64,000 bases of DNA. Origin: Lelliottia amnigena (GTDB lineage Bacteria > Pseudomonadota > Gammaproteobacteria > Enterobacterales > Enterobacteriaceae). Location: positions 1,798,001 through 1,862,000 of the forward strand of contig LR134135.1 in the NCBI GenBank assembly GCA_900635465.1. Direction: 5' to 3'. The position numbers were made by a program, and so were the translations under genes. A model generated the notes under the pieces. That model did no database searches and was not told the DNA's origin. It saw nothing but the letters and a program-made list of their open reading frames with translations. Positions 37,961-47,308 of the stretch are shown here, piece after piece; within the stretch, counting starts at the first letter, position 1; every line of letters starts with the position of its first letter.

Positions 37961-38733
37961 GCGTTTTCACTCCCTGTGGCAATCGTGATTTTTGGTGCTC
38001 GCTGAATACGCTTTGCGCAAGAGGGGCCGAGTTTGCCCAGCAGCAGCCCCATTAATACGCCGGTCAGCAGGTAAAGCACCGTGCCGACGGTAAAGGCTTC
38101 CAGCGCATGCGCGTTATAACTTTCAATTTGCCGCACCTGATAGGTCAGCTCGGCAAAGCCAATGCCGCTGGCCAGTGAGGAGAGTTTCATTAAGTTCAGA
38201 TACTGGCCAACAACGGGCTGCCACGCATGCGCCAGGCCTTGCGGGAGCAGGATAAAGCGGAAGATCTGCCATGAGGAAAACCCTTGCGCAAGCGCAGCCT
38301 GCCGCTGCCCGCGCGAGACAGCCTGTAACCCGGATTCAATTTCTTCAACCAGAAACGCTGAGGTGAACACGCCAAGTCCCCAGGCGGAACATAAAAACTC
38401 AGGCGTGAACCACCAGACGTCGCCCGGTAAAACAGACCAGGTGTGTTCGCCATTGATGTAATCCCGGAGCGTAAACGGCAGCCAGTTCCACGCCGCAAAA
38501 TACCAGAACAGGAGTTGCACCAGTAACGGCGTATTGCGAAACAGCGACACCCAGACGGAAACGACGATGTTGCCCGTTTTACCGCCAGCCGTGCGTAACA
38601 ACAGAAACAGAATCGCCAGGCTGCTGGCGATGATTATCCCCGCCAGCGTCACCCACAGCGTGGTCAGGAAGCCGGATAAAATCCATTGCACAGGTTGTCC
38701 TGTCAACACACCTTGCCAGTCGAGAGCGGGCAT
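37957..38733 (-). CDS. Polar amino-acid ABC permease
   Basis: A 258-residue inner-membrane permease of the His/Glu/Gln/Arg/opine family with about five membrane helices and the conserved cytosolic loop VSRGQRQAALAQGFSSWQIFRFILLPQGL. It should pair with the downstream permease as a heterodimer. Its start adjoins the ATPase stop (shared base region at 38733), and its stop overlaps the next ATG. Substrate is not evident; an acidic or polar amino acid is likely. Confidence 0.88.
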   Translation of the reverse strand: MPALDWQGVLTGQPVQWILSGFLTTLWVTLAGIIIASSLAILFLLLRTAGGKTGNIVVSVWVSLFRNTPLLVQLLFWYFAAWNWLPFTLRDYINGEHTWSVLPGDVWWFTPEFLCSAWGLGVFTSAFLVEEIESGLQAVSRGQRQAALAQGFSSWQIFRFILLPQGLAHAWQPVVGQYLNLMKLSSLASGIGFAELTYQVRQIESYNAHALEAFTVGTVLYLLTGVLMGLLLGKLGPSCAKRIQRAPKITIATGSENA

Positions 38734-39548
38734 TACGGCTGCTCCTGATGAAGCGGGTTTAACACTTTTTGCAGGAAACGGCGGGTGCGAGGATGTTCCG
38801 GATGCTGGAAAAATTGCGCTGGCGGGGCGGTCTCAAGGATCTCGCCGCCGTCAATAAACACCACCCGGTCAGCAATCTCACGAGCGAACTGCATCTCATG
38901 CGTTACCACAATCATGGTGATCCCGCTGTGGGCGAGGGATTTCATGACCTGCAGTACCTCGCCGATCATTTCGGGATCGAGCGCGGATGTCGGCTCATCA
39001 AACAGGATAATTTGTGGTGAGGACGCCAGTGCGCGCGCAATCGCGACGCGCTGCTGCTGCCCGCCGGAAAGCTGTGCCGGATAATGGTGCGCCTTTTCCA
39101 CCATGCCGACGTGTTCGAGCAGGGCCAGCGCGCGCGCCTGAGCCAGCGGCGGTGTCCAGCCGTGCACTTTTTCAAGCGCCAGACTGATGTTCTCAGACGC
39201 GCTGAGATGGGCGTATAGGTTGAATTGCTGGAACACAAATCCGACACGGCTTCGCAGTTGACGAAGGGCCGTGCCGGTCAGCGCGCGCGTGGGTTTGTTA
39301 TCAATCAGTATGTCACCACCGTTCAGAGATTCGAGCTGATTGATGAGGCGGATCATGGTGGATTTGCCGGAACCCGAGGGGCCGAGGATGGCCACCACTT
39401 CGCCGGGTGCGACGGTGAAATTTATCCGGTTGAGCACCTGATGGTCGCCGTAGCGTTTGACCACATTTCGGAACTCAACGCTGGCATGTTCCAGATGTGA
39501 AAAATCCGCGGCACGAGCCGCGGAGCGTGAGAGTAAACCTGAGAGCAT
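38733..39548 (-). CDS. Polar amino-acid ABC transporter ATPase
   Basis: A 271-residue GlnQ/HisP-type ATPase with Walker [10 protein letters not shown], signature LSGGQQQR, Walker [13 protein letters not shown] and the switch VVTHEMQF. An N-terminal extension of about 20 residues precedes the conserved start [11 protein letters not shown]; a later start is possible, but no clear ribosome site decides. It sits between binding protein and permeases, two bases after the former. Confidence 0.9.
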   Translation of the reverse strand: MLSGLLSRSAARAADFSHLEHASVEFRNVVKRYGDHQVLNRINFTVAPGEVVAILGPSGSGKSTMIRLINQLESLNGGDILIDNKPTRALTGTALRQLRSRVGFVFQQFNLYAHLSASENISLALEKVHGWTPPLAQARALALLEHVGMVEKAHHYPAQLSGGQQQRVAIARALASSPQIILFDEPTSALDPEMIGEVLQVMKSLAHSGITMIVVTHEMQFAREIADRVVFIDGGEILETAPPAQFFQHPEHPRTRRFLQKVLNPLHQEQP

Positions 39549-39549
39549 T

Positions 39550-40380
39550 TTACTGGGCTTCTATTTTAAAGGCGCGGGGCTGCGGTGAAGGGGTTTGCGG
39601 CCCGAACCAAACGTCATAGATTTTGGCCGCTTCGCCGCTTTTCTCAAGGTTAACGAGCTCGGTGTTGACGACGTTGAGCAGGGCGGTTTCGCCTTTTTTC
39701 ACGCCGACGCCAATCTCTTCTTTACTGAGCAGGTCCGGCAGAATTTTGAAGTGGGCTTTATCAGGGGCTTGCGCCAGCAAGCCCGCCAGAATGGTGCTGT
39801 CCTGCGTGATCGCCTGGACGTTACCGTTTCGCAGCGCGGTCAGCGCCAGCGGAATATCATCATAGGAAAGTACGCGGGATTGCGGGAAACGCTGATGCAA
39901 CGCCTGTTCACCAGTGGTCCCTTTAACCGCGCCAATGCGCGCCTTGCTGTAAGCGTCGAGTTTATCCGCCGATTTTACCGGAACAAGGAATTGCTGACCG
40001 GTTACGAAATAGGGCGTTGAGAAATCAATGACCTGGGCACGTTCCGGGGTGATGGTGATGTCCGCGACAATAAGATCGGCTTTGCCAGATTGCAGCAAAG
40101 GGATGCGGTTGGCGGGATTCGTCGCCACCAGTTCCAGCTTAACGCCCAGGGATTTTGCGAGCGCTTTCGCAAAATCAACGTCATATCCGACGATGTCATG
40201 TGTTTTCGCATCGATGGAGCCGAACGGCGGATTCGCGTCAAAAGTGGCGACTTTCACCACGCCTGCGGCTTTGATATCCGCGAGCTGATCGGCCTGAGCC
40301 TGTGTTGATAAAATACCGCCTGCCGTCAGTAAACCGAGTGCCAGTACGAGCTGCTGATAATGCTTTTTATGCGTTGCCAT
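39550..40380 (-). CDS. Polar amino-acid-binding periplasmic protein
   Basis: A 276-residue solute-binding family 3 protein: signal peptide ([20 protein letters not shown]), then [33 protein letters not shown] and [22 protein letters not shown], typical of binders for polar or acidic amino acids. Start: ATG 40380 has AGAGGAATCC upstream; the open frame runs to 40449 without a better signal. First gene of the operon. Its ligand is unproven. Confidence 0.9.
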   Translation of the reverse strand: MATHKKHYQQLVLALGLLTAGGILSTQAQADQLADIKAAGVVKVATFDANPPFGSIDAKTHDIVGYDVDFAKALAKSLGVKLELVATNPANRIPLLQSGKADLIVADITITPERAQVIDFSTPYFVTGQQFLVPVKSADKLDAYSKARIGAVKGTTGEQALHQRFPQSRVLSYDDIPLALTALRNGNVQAITQDSTILAGLLAQAPDKAHFKILPDLLSKEEIGVGVKKGETALLNVVNTELVNLEKSGEAAKIYDVWFGPQTPSPQPRAFKIEAQ

Positions 40381-40626
40381 GGATTCCTCTGCTTTCCCGT
40401 TGTTTTTGTTTTGTCCCGTTACGCTCCCATAAGCGTTCGCTATCGCCAAATAAGAAATCGTTCTTTGCTATATGCAAAAAGGCATTAGTGAACAATGTGT
40501 TATCGACAAGTAGCGGAAAAGAATGCTTTTGCAGATAACGCACATCGTCTGCCGAAATTGGTATTTCCTTTGTGGTGAAAACGGGTGTTTAACTGAGATC
40601 AGACAAAACGGTGAGGAGTCAGAATC

Positions 40627-40794
40627 ATGCAAAACTGGGTGAATACGTTACGGCGGTTCTTTGCAATTCCATCCGAGCGTGCGGAGAACAGTGCGCAACG
40701 TGTTATCGAGTCGGTACTTCCGATTGCCAGTCTTTACGGCGTCGATGTCGCGAATATCGATCCGGAGTGGTTCCATGACAAAACATCACGCTGA
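40627..40794 (+). CDS. Hypothetical 55-residue protein
   Basis: A small open frame starting MQNWVNTLRRFFAI and ending FHDKTSR, with GGTGAGGAG upstream of the ATG. Codon use looks like that of neighbouring genes, and it is divergent from the amino-acid importer. I do not recognise the family. A second small frame (40775-40867, 30 codons, MTKHHAELRQTRV...) starts within its last codons and may be coupled. Low hydrophobicity; probably cytosolic if real. Confidence 0.45.
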   Translation: MQNWVNTLRRFFAIPSERAENSAQRVIESVLPIASLYGVDVANIDPEWFHDKTSR

Positions 40795-41006
40795 GTTACG
40801 CCAGACGCGCGTCACTTACTGGAACGAACTGTGCAGCCGATACCTGAATGTATCTCCACAACGCTGACTGCAAAGGCGTCGCCGCGTGGGCTACCAATGA
40901 AAGAAGAGGAGGCCGTGAAGGATGTTATGAGTATGGGCGCTGCGCCGGGCGGTAATCGTGATGAGATTCGCGGGCAACCGGCGATTGTCAGCCTGGATAA
41001 ATGCAT

Positions 41007-41036
41007 AAAAAAGCACCGGAACCAGTCCAGTGCTTT
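41007..41036 (-). terminator. Terminator of the 46-residue peptide gene
   Basis: On the minus strand AAAGCACTGG pairs with CCGGTGCTTT, followed by a T run, 12 bases past the stop at 41049. It marks the peptide gene as its own transcript. Confidence 0.8.
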
Positions 41037-41048
41037 GATAATGAAAGA

Positions 41049-41189
41049 TTAGATTTTGCAGGCGTCGCCGCAATCATCGTCAGCCACAACCGCCTGGGCT
41101 TTTTTGTCCGCATCTTCCAGACGTTCAGCGTTGCGCTCTTCAGCTTCATCCAGTCCGTTAAACACCAGATTATCGAGATCAATTTCCAT
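41049..41189 (-). CDS. Acidic 46-residue peptide with C-terminal CxxxC
   Basis: A short gene not covered by longer frames: MEIDLDNLVFNGLDEAEERN, then an acidic/alanine helix, ending in VVADDDCGDACKI. GTAGG six bases before the ATG at 41189 and a clean terminator after the stop support expression as a single gene; an adjacent ATG at 41192 is possible. The last residues hold two cysteines spaced CGDAC. I do not recognise a named family. The layout (short acidic leader, Cys-bearing tail) resembles modified-peptide precursors or metal-binding peptides, but no maturation enzyme is obvious beside it. Confidence 0.65.
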   Translation of the reverse strand: MEIDLDNLVFNGLDEAEERNAERLEDADKKAQAVVADDDCGDACKI

Positions 41190-41316
41190 CATTTACCTAC
41201 TTTGTTCGTTTTTGTTCCTGGAACATTATAAGGCAAAAATGGACGATGAAGTACATCACCGCACGTAAGGCCAATCCCTGCCATACTCTTTCCCTGATGA
41301 CATAACGGGAGAGCCC

Positions 41317-42108
41317 ATGATTATTCTCTGCAAAACCTGTGGGACGTCTTATGACGCGTCACGGGGTACGGTTGAGCGTTGCAAAATTTGTGAGGACGAG
41401 CGCCAGTATGTTCCGGTGAGCGGGCAGTCTTGGGTCGATTTTGACACCGTAATAACGTCGCACACGAATAAATGGCAGCAGCTTGAACCGCACCTTCTTA
41501 GCCTTAAAACGGTGCCCAAATTCGCGATTAATCAACGCGCTTTTCTGCTGAGAACCCCGCAGGGTAACGTGCTGTGGGACTGCATTGCGAACCTTGATGC
41601 CGCAACTCAAACGCTGATTACCGCACTCGGCGGGATCAGCGCGATTGCAATATCGCATCCTCATTACTACACGACCATGCAGGACTGGGCCGCGGCGTTC
41701 GACGCGCCGGTTTATCTCCACGCCAGCGACCGCAAATGGGTGATGCGAGACAGCCCGGTGCTGCATTTCTGGGACGGGGATGTTCTGGATATTCTGCCGT
41801 CCGTGAGGCTGCTGCGGCTGGGGGGGCACTTTGCGGGCGGGACGGTGCTGCACTGGCACGAGGGTGACGGCGTATTGCTCGCCGGTGATATTTTGCAGGT
41901 GACGCCAGGCGCTGATCGCGTCTCGTTTATGTGGAGCTATCCGAATATGCTGCCGCTGCCGGGTGCAGTGGTTGAGGAGATCGTCCGTCGCCTGAGCCCT
42001 GTTAAATTTGACCGCCTGTACGGTGCGTTTGAAGGCCAGAACATCAATGCGCACGCGCATGAAATCGTGATGCATTCGGGTCAGAAATATATTTCTTGTC
42101 TCAAGTGA
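41317..42108 (+). CDS. Metallo-beta-lactamase-fold protein with N-terminal zinc ribbon
   Basis: A 263-residue protein. C5, C8, C22 and C25 form a rubredoxin/zinc-ribbon-like knuckle at the N-terminus; the rest is an MBL-fold domain with SHPHYYTTMQDW, a GGHFAGGTVLHW motif and LLAGDILQ as metal-site segments. The first metal motif departs from HxHxDH, so the metal set or activity may be altered. Function unknown; members are called MBL fold hydrolases. It starts 26 bases after a small promoter-like spacer and precedes the carbonic anhydrase gene by 70 bases on the same strand. Confidence 0.75.
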   Translation: MIILCKTCGTSYDASRGTVERCKICEDERQYVPVSGQSWVDFDTVITSHTNKWQQLEPHLLSLKTVPKFAINQRAFLLRTPQGNVLWDCIANLDAATQTLITALGGISAIAISHPHYYTTMQDWAAAFDAPVYLHASDRKWVMRDSPVLHFWDGDVLDILPSVRLLRLGGHFAGGTVLHWHEGDGVLLAGDILQVTPGADRVSFMWSYPNMLPLPGAVVEEIVRRLSPVKFDRLYGAFEGQNINAHAHEIVMHSGQKYISCLK

Positions 42109-42180
42109 AGCGCGGTGGGTAAACTTCAGGAGCGTGATCCAGATCATGCCTAAACTAAAACAGATAAAAGAGACATTGCT

Positions 42181-42816
42181 ATGCAACATATTATTGAAGG
42201 TTTTCTCAGCTTTCAAAAAGAGGTTTTCCCGCAACGTAAAGAACTCTTCCGCAGTTTAGCGTCCAGCCAGAATCCCAAAGCGCTTTTCATTTCCTGCTCG
42301 GATAGCCGTTTGGTCCCCGAACTGGTCACCCAGCAGGAACCCGGACAGCTCTTTGTCATTCGTAATGCGGGAAATATCGTACCGTCGTTCGGGCCAGAGC
42401 CGGGTGGTGTATCAGCCACTATTGAGTACGCCGTCGTGGCGCTGGGTGTAACCGACATCGTGATTTGTGGTCACTCCAACTGCGGCGCGATGAAAGCCAT
42501 TGCTGACAACGCGAATCTTGATCCTATGCCGGCTGTCTCCCACTGGTTGCGCTATTCCGATGCCGCGAAAGCGGTTGTTGAGCAGAAAACCTGGGACAAT
42601 CCGACAGACAAAGTGAACGCAATGGTTCAGGAAAATGTCATCGCTCAGCTGAATAACGTCAAAACGCACCCGTCGGTCGCCGTTGGCTTACGGAACAACG
42701 CCATCCGCCTGCACGGCTGGGTTTATGATATTGAAAGCGGCGATATTCGTGCGCTGGATAAAGACAGCAAAAGCTTTGTGTCGCTGTCTGATAATCCGCA
42801 GGTTTACTTCGAGTAA
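42181..42816 (+). CDS. Beta-class carbonic anhydrase
   Basis: A 211-residue beta-carbonic anhydrase interconverting CO2 and bicarbonate. Zinc ligands and catalytic pair are visible: C39 and D41 in SCSDSR, His and Cys in [10 protein letters not shown]. It resembles CynT more than Can in length, but no cyanase genes are next to it. Such an enzyme may supply bicarbonate for carboxylation. A strong hairpin follows. Confidence 0.9.
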   Translation: MQHIIEGFLSFQKEVFPQRKELFRSLASSQNPKALFISCSDSRLVPELVTQQEPGQLFVIRNAGNIVPSFGPEPGGVSATIEYAVVALGVTDIVICGHSNCGAMKAIADNANLDPMPAVSHWLRYSDAAKAVVEQKTWDNPTDKVNAMVQENVIAQLNNVKTHPSVAVGLRNNAIRLHGWVYDIESGDIRALDKDSKSFVSLSDNPQVYFE

Positions 42817-42827
42817 GCGTGCGGCCT

Positions 42828-42862
42828 TTCAGGGTGGGGATTAATCCCACCCTGAATTTCAT
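42828..42862 (+). terminator. Carbonic anhydrase gene terminator
   Basis: TTCAGGGTGGG (42828-42838) and CCCACCCTGAA (42846-42856) form an eleven-base-pair stem with a seven-base loop, followed by TTTC; 12 bases after the stop. Confidence 0.78.
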
Positions 42863-42914
42863 GCCTTTTCGCAACGTCATGTTTGTCGCTTCAACCCGCG
42901 TTAGACGCCGCAAA

Positions 42915-42956
42915 ATAAAAAAGAGCTGTAGCAAAGCATGCTAACAGGCTCCTTTT
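42915..42956 (-). terminator. ydhS terminator
   Basis: On the minus strand GAGCCTGTTAGCA pairs with TGCTACAGCTC (one bulge), followed by TTTTTTATTTTG, downstream of the ydhS stop. Confidence 0.8.
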
Positions 42957-42983
42957 AAACGATTGCAGCGAAATCAGACCGCT

Positions 42984-44594
42984 TCACATCTCAATAAACG
43001 GCAGCCGTTTTCGCGTTTTTGATGTCTGGCGATTGACCGCCTGAGCAATGGCCTCCCCAATTTCAGCGCTGACCACTAGCCCCTGTACGAAGGGTTGGTC
43101 ATGCATAAGATAGGGTAATGCGGCAAACGCAATTTTCCCGCGAACATCCTCAGGCTCAAGCAACGTGTAATCATCGCCAACGTCCGGAATCGCATCGCCG
43201 GTTGCCTCAATCTGCTTGCGTAACCTCGGGAACGGAAGGTCTTTCGTCTTCAGCGGTTTTTGCCCACGGGCATCGATAAACACGTCGAATTCATACGTTT
43301 TATCCTGCGTTCGAATCACCGTCAGATTCTCTTTCACCTCCATGTCGTAATCCGCGCCCAGCGCCACGACGCTGATGATGCCTGCCTCGCGTAACGCCAG
43401 CAGCCTGCGAATCGACTCTGACGGGATGGCCGCATAATTATCGATGAAAACGCGAGCGAGACCCGCGTCAAAACGCTTTCTGTCTTTTTCATTCAGATGC
43501 GGAACAATGTCCTGAACGACTTCATGCAGCCTCAGAATCGTATAGCGCCAGGGCACCGTGCGTTTGTCGCGTTTATTTCGTTCGACTTCCTCAAGGTTGG
43601 ACTCGGCCCAGTGGAAGGGATCGTGCTTGTGACGCTCGGCAAACCAGGCATCGTGAAAACTGTCAGCATTCAGTGTGTTGAGTGCGACGGTTTGGCTCCA
43701 GTGCGGATCGGCATGTTCAAGTTCCTGAACCATGAGGGCAAACACGCGATCCAGCAGGCCTTCTGCGCCCGCTGCGATTTCGTTTTCAATGGCCTGTTCT
43801 GTCGCGAGGGTTAACGGTTCATAGGGAATAGGGCAGTAAAAATCGGCTTCTGGCAGGATTCCTGAACGAGAGGCCAGCACGATGTTAAGCGACTCGCTCC
43901 CTTCATCCAGGCGGAAGGTCACACAGTGATTATCTGTTTCAGTGAATGTGCCATGCTGAATGACGACGGCCATCGCGGCATCCAGGCCACTCAGCGAGGT
44001 CCCTAAAATACCGACATTACAGGCGCGGATATCCGCCGCCATGAGACCGGACCAGGGGCTGGGAAAGAAGGCGCGCGTAGAGGTGTCATCTTCAGGCCAG
44101 ACGTGCCCTGTGGCGATAACCGCGAGATCGAAAACCTCAGGACTGGACTGATTTTCTGCCCATACTGTGACGCCGTCTGGCAACGCCTCGAGGTCGTTCA
44201 CCTGGCATGACTCGATCACGTTGACCTCAAACCCTGTTTTCCTGGCTTGTTGAACGAGTTCCAGAAACTGATCGCGGAAATACTCGCCGAGCAGAATACG
44301 CGGCAGGAATTGTCGGACATGAAGGGACGATTTATCGACGCCGTAGCGGGCGAGGTGCGCGGGTTCCTGAGTCCGCAGCCAGTCGATGTAGGTAGAGAAA
44401 AGCGGCGGAATTTCTATGCTGGCGATATTGGCCAGCATCATCCTGGAATTATCTTCATCGCTGTACGGCATCCCAACACCGGCTTCTTCGGCTTGCTCAT
44501 AGATTGTCACTGAAAGCGGCGTCTTGTGTCTGAGCAAAGAGAAAAACGTGTAGATGCCCGTAGGCCCGGCCCCAATTATCGCAATTTTTTTCAT
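42984..44594 (-). CDS. ydhS: FAD/NAD(P)-binding protein YdhS
   Basis: A 536-residue protein matching E. coli YdhS in length and layout. It opens with a dinucleotide-binding fold (KIAIIGAGPTGIYTFFSLL) and has a second GILGTSLSGLDAAMA Rossmann motif near residue 200, as in FAD-dependent NAD(P)-binding_9 oxidoreductases. The substrate is unknown; in K-12 it follows the ydhYVWXUT Fe-S cluster, which is missing here, so it does not depend on that cluster by position. The tRNA-Val pair lies upstream, as in K-12. Confidence 0.85.
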   Translation of the reverse strand: MKKIAIIGAGPTGIYTFFSLLRHKTPLSVTIYEQAEEAGVGMPYSDEDNSRMMLANIASIEIPPLFSTYIDWLRTQEPAHLARYGVDKSSLHVRQFLPRILLGEYFRDQFLELVQQARKTGFEVNVIESCQVNDLEALPDGVTVWAENQSSPEVFDLAVIATGHVWPEDDTSTRAFFPSPWSGLMAADIRACNVGILGTSLSGLDAAMAVVIQHGTFTETDNHCVTFRLDEGSESLNIVLASRSGILPEADFYCPIPYEPLTLATEQAIENEIAAGAEGLLDRVFALMVQELEHADPHWSQTVALNTLNADSFHDAWFAERHKHDPFHWAESNLEEVERNKRDKRTVPWRYTILRLHEVVQDIVPHLNEKDRKRFDAGLARVFIDNYAAIPSESIRRLLALREAGIISVVALGADYDMEVKENLTVIRTQDKTYEFDVFIDARGQKPLKTKDLPFPRLRKQIEATGDAIPDVGDDYTLLEPEDVRGKIAFAALPYLMHDQPFVQGLVVSAEIGEAIAQAVNRQTSKTRKRLPFIEM

Positions 44595-44735
44595 CGTGAC
44601 TTACCTGTTTTATTGTACCGACTCCATGGGAAATAACGGCCATGCAGAATAATTGTGGTAGAAAACGGGTAATGAGCAAATGAAACGAAAGGAGGAATTT
44701 AGCAGAGGGATGAATCAGGATTCAAAAGAAGGAAT

Positions 44736-44764
44736 GTGCACCATTTCAGAGCTGAAATGGTGCG
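44736..44764 (-). terminator. Hairpin at the 3' end of the tRNA-Val operon
   Basis: GCACCATTTCAG and CTGAAATGGTGC form a near-perfect palindrome that includes the encoded CCA end of the promoter-distal tRNA. The minus strand then reads CATTCCTTCTTTTG, a weak T-rich tail. It probably terminates the tRNA transcript, and it would compete with acceptor-stem folding before processing. Confidence 0.65.
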
Positions 44765-44834
44765 TCCGAGTGGACTCGAACCACCGACCCCCACCATGTC
44801 AAGGTGGTGCTCTAACCAACTGAGCTACGGACGC
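44758..44834 (-). tRNA. valW: tRNA-Val (GAC)
   Basis: A 77-nt cloverleaf: acceptor GCGTCCG with CGGACGC partner, D-loop AGCTCAGTTGGTTAGAGC, anticodon GAC in CCTTGACATGG, T-loop GGTTCGAGTCC and encoded CCA. Second gene of a tandem pair, like E. coli valV-valW. Confidence 0.95.
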
Positions 44835-44838
44835 AAAA

Positions 44839-44915
44839 TGGTGCGTTCAATTGGACTCGAACCAACGACCCCCACCATGTCAAGGTGGTGCTCTAACCAA
44901 CTGAGCTATGAACGC
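44839..44915 (-). tRNA. valV: tRNA-Val (GAC)
   Basis: A 77-nt tRNA with the same GAC anticodon loop and encoded CCA. Its acceptor stem (GCGTTCA with TGAACGC) and T-arm differ in a few paired bases from the other copy. Only four bases separate the two genes, so both come from one transcript. Confidence 0.95.
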
Positions 44916-45032
44916 AACGTGTTGTCTGGGACAACGGGGACGAATATTAGCGGCACCGGGGAGAACAGGCAAGAGAGAAATCGCAATTTTCTTTCGTATT
45001 TCACGCGATTGCGGAATTACCGCGCAAAGTGA

Positions 45033-45062
45033 AGAGAAAGTAGCCGCCCGCAGGCGGCTATC
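45033..45062 (-). terminator. mdtK terminator
   Basis: TAGCCGCC and GGCGGCTA arms with a four-base loop, followed on the minus strand by CTTTCTCTTC, just after the mdtK stop. Confidence 0.75.
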
Positions 45063-45068
45063 TGTGGT

Positions 45069-46442
45069 TTAGCGTGCTGCGCGTTGCAAAATGACGCTGG
45101 ACGGCTGACGTTGCAGGAAACGCATCCGCAGCATCATCAGGATAGCGGCGGACGTTAAACCGATAATGAAGCCTATCCAGAATCCGGCCGGTCCCATGCG
45201 ATCAACAACCAGATCTGTAAGTGCCAGAATATAACCGGTTGGCAAACCCAGCACCCAGTAAGCGGTGAAGGTAATAAAGAAGATCGACCGCGTATCTTTA
45301 TAGCCACGCAGGATACCGCTGCCGATAACCTGAATGGAATCCGAGAGCTGATATATCGCGGCTAACAGCATGAGATGCGACGCCAGGGTAATCACTTCCG
45401 GATTGTCATTATAAAGCAGGGCGATTTGCTCGCGCAGGGCGATGGTAAAAAGTGCCGTGCAGAACGCCATACAGACTCCCACACCCAATCCCGTGCGCGC
45501 GGCAGTTTGTGCATCGAGCGTTGATCCTTGTCCCAGGCGATAGCCAACGCGAATCGTCACCGCGGCCGCCAGCGACATAGGCAGAACAAACATCAGCGAG
45601 CTGAAATTCAGCGCGATCTGGTGCCCTGCAACATCCACAATGCCCAGCGGTGAAACCAGCAGAGCGACAACGGCAAACAAAGTCACCTCGAAAAAGAGCG
45701 CCAGCGCGATAGGTAAACCCAACTGTGTCAGACGCTTGAGAACATCCATATCAGGTTTGCTGAAGCGTTTTTCATTGCGGATGTCACGCATGGAACGTGC
45801 GCGCTTCACATAGGAAATCATGCTAAAGAACATGACCCAATAAACAGCAGCGGTTGCCACGCCGCAGCCGACGCCTCCCAGTTCAGGCATGCCGAAATGA
45901 CCATAAATGAAGATGTAGTTGACCGGGATGTTGACCAGCAGCCCGATAAAGCCCATGACCATACCGGGTTTGGTTTTGGCCAAACCTTCGCATTGATTTC
46001 GCGCGACCTGGAAGAGCAAATAGCCTGGAACACCCCACAGCAGGGCGCGTAAATAGCCGACGGATTTATCCGCCAGCGCGGGATCGATGTTATCCATGGA
46101 GCGAATGATGTAGCCCGCATTCCACAGTACAACCATCACCAGAATGGAGACAAAACCGGCGAGCCAGAAACCCTGACGCACCTGATGGGCGATACGCTCG
46201 CGACGTCCTGAACCATTCAACTGCGCAATAACGGGCGTCAGCGCGAGCAGCAGGCCGTGGCCAAAAAGAATTGCCGGGAGCCAGATAGAGGTACCGATCG
46301 CCACGGCAGCCATATCGGTGGCGCTGTATCCGCCGGCCATCACCGTATCCACGAATCCCATTGAGGTTTGAGCGACTTGCGCGAGGATCACTGGTATTGC
46401 CAGTGCTAATAACTGCCGCGCTTCTAGCATGTACTTCTGCAC
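45069..46442 (-). CDS. mdtK: MATE multidrug efflux pump MdtK
   Basis: A 457-residue, twelve-helix MATE transporter (NorM family) exporting fluoroquinolones and cationic dyes in exchange for Na+ or H+. Highly similar to E. coli MdtK (YdhE), including [19 protein letters not shown] and [13 protein letters not shown]. The start is GTG at 46442 (MQKYMLEAR), preceded by AAAAGGTG; it gives the E. coli length. The ATG four codons on is an alternative. Divergent from ribE, as in E. coli. Confidence 0.95.
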   Translation of the reverse strand: MQKYMLEARQLLALAIPVILAQVAQTSMGFVDTVMAGGYSATDMAAVAIGTSIWLPAILFGHGLLLALTPVIAQLNGSGRRERIAHQVRQGFWLAGFVSILVMVVLWNAGYIIRSMDNIDPALADKSVGYLRALLWGVPGYLLFQVARNQCEGLAKTKPGMVMGFIGLLVNIPVNYIFIYGHFGMPELGGVGCGVATAAVYWVMFFSMISYVKRARSMRDIRNEKRFSKPDMDVLKRLTQLGLPIALALFFEVTLFAVVALLVSPLGIVDVAGHQIALNFSSLMFVLPMSLAAAVTIRVGYRLGQGSTLDAQTAARTGLGVGVCMAFCTALFTIALREQIALLYNDNPEVITLASHLMLLAAIYQLSDSIQVIGSGILRGYKDTRSIFFITFTAYWVLGLPTGYILALTDLVVDRMGPAGFWIGFIIGLTSAAILMMLRMRFLQRQPSSVILQRAAR

Positions 46443-46669
46443 GTGAACACCTTTTATATTGTTGTTATTTGAAAGACTACAAAACCCGCCATAACTGGCA
46501 GCAAGAAGAAAATGCAGGGGGGATGCCAGCTATTGTAGCGGGGTTTATTCTTTTATCTAGTGAAAAAATCGCCAGAAAATGCGCTTAACTGGCAACCTGT
46601 TTTTCCAGCTGTTATTGTGATGCGATTAAGCGGTGTCAACGCCGCGCGGATAAAAAAGGAGTGATAAGC

Positions 46670-47308
46670 ATGTTTACTGGTATCGTGCAGGGCACAGCAA
46701 AACTGGTGTCTATTGATGAGAAACCCAATTTCCGTACCCATGTTGTAGAGCTGCCGGATCATATGCTCGACGGGCTGGAAACAGGTGCATCGGTTGCGCA
46801 CAACGGTTGCTGTCTGACGGTAACGGAAATTAACGGTAATCGTATTAGCTTTGATCTGATGAAAGAGACGCTGCGTATTACCAATTTGGGCGAGTTGGTC
46901 GAAGGCGATACGGTAAACGTTGAACGCGCGGCGAAATTTAGCGATGAAATTGGCGGTCATTTAATGTCAGGCCATATTATGACCACTGCTGAGATTTCAA
47001 AAATCCTCACGTCTGAAAACAACCGTCAGATCTGGTTTAAGCTCCAGGATCCCACCCTGATGAAATACATTTTGTATAAGGGGTTTATTGGTGTTGATGG
47101 GATTAGCCTGACGGTTGGCGAAGTGACTCCAACGCGTTTCTGTGTGCATTTAATTCCAGAAACGCTGCAGCGCACCACGCTTGGCAACAAAAAGATCGGT
47201 CATCGCATCAATATCGAAATTGATCCGCAAACGCAGGCTGTAGTCGACACTGTAGAACGCGTACTGGCTGCGAAACAAGCGGCAAGTCAATTCGGCTCGG
47301 AAGAGTGA
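46670..47308 (+). CDS. ribE: Riboflavin synthase
   Basis: A 212-residue riboflavin synthase alpha chain: two repeated lumazine-binding halves, each starting with a GI(V)-type segment ([12 protein letters not shown] and [12 protein letters not shown]). It dismutates two 6,7-dimethyl-8-ribityllumazines to riboflavin and the pyrimidinedione. ATG 46670 has AAAAAGGAGTG upstream; an ATG three codons earlier is less well spaced. Named ribC in some E. coli maps. No FMN riboswitch is seen before it. Confidence 0.94.
   Translation: MFTGIVQGTAKLVSIDEKPNFRTHVVELPDHMLDGLETGASVAHNGCCLTVTEINGNRISFDLMKETLRITNLGELVEGDTVNVERAAKFSDEIGGHLMSGHIMTTAEISKILTSENNRQIWFKLQDPTLMKYILYKGFIGVDGISLTVGEVTPTRFCVHLIPETLQRTTLGNKKIGHRINIEIDPQTQAVVDTVERVLAAKQAASQFGSEE

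Noticed and set aside
46443..46669. FMN riboswitch upstream of ribE
   Set aside because: The spacer is short and lacks the conserved RFN-element sequences; in enterics that riboswitch is associated with ribB, not with this gene.
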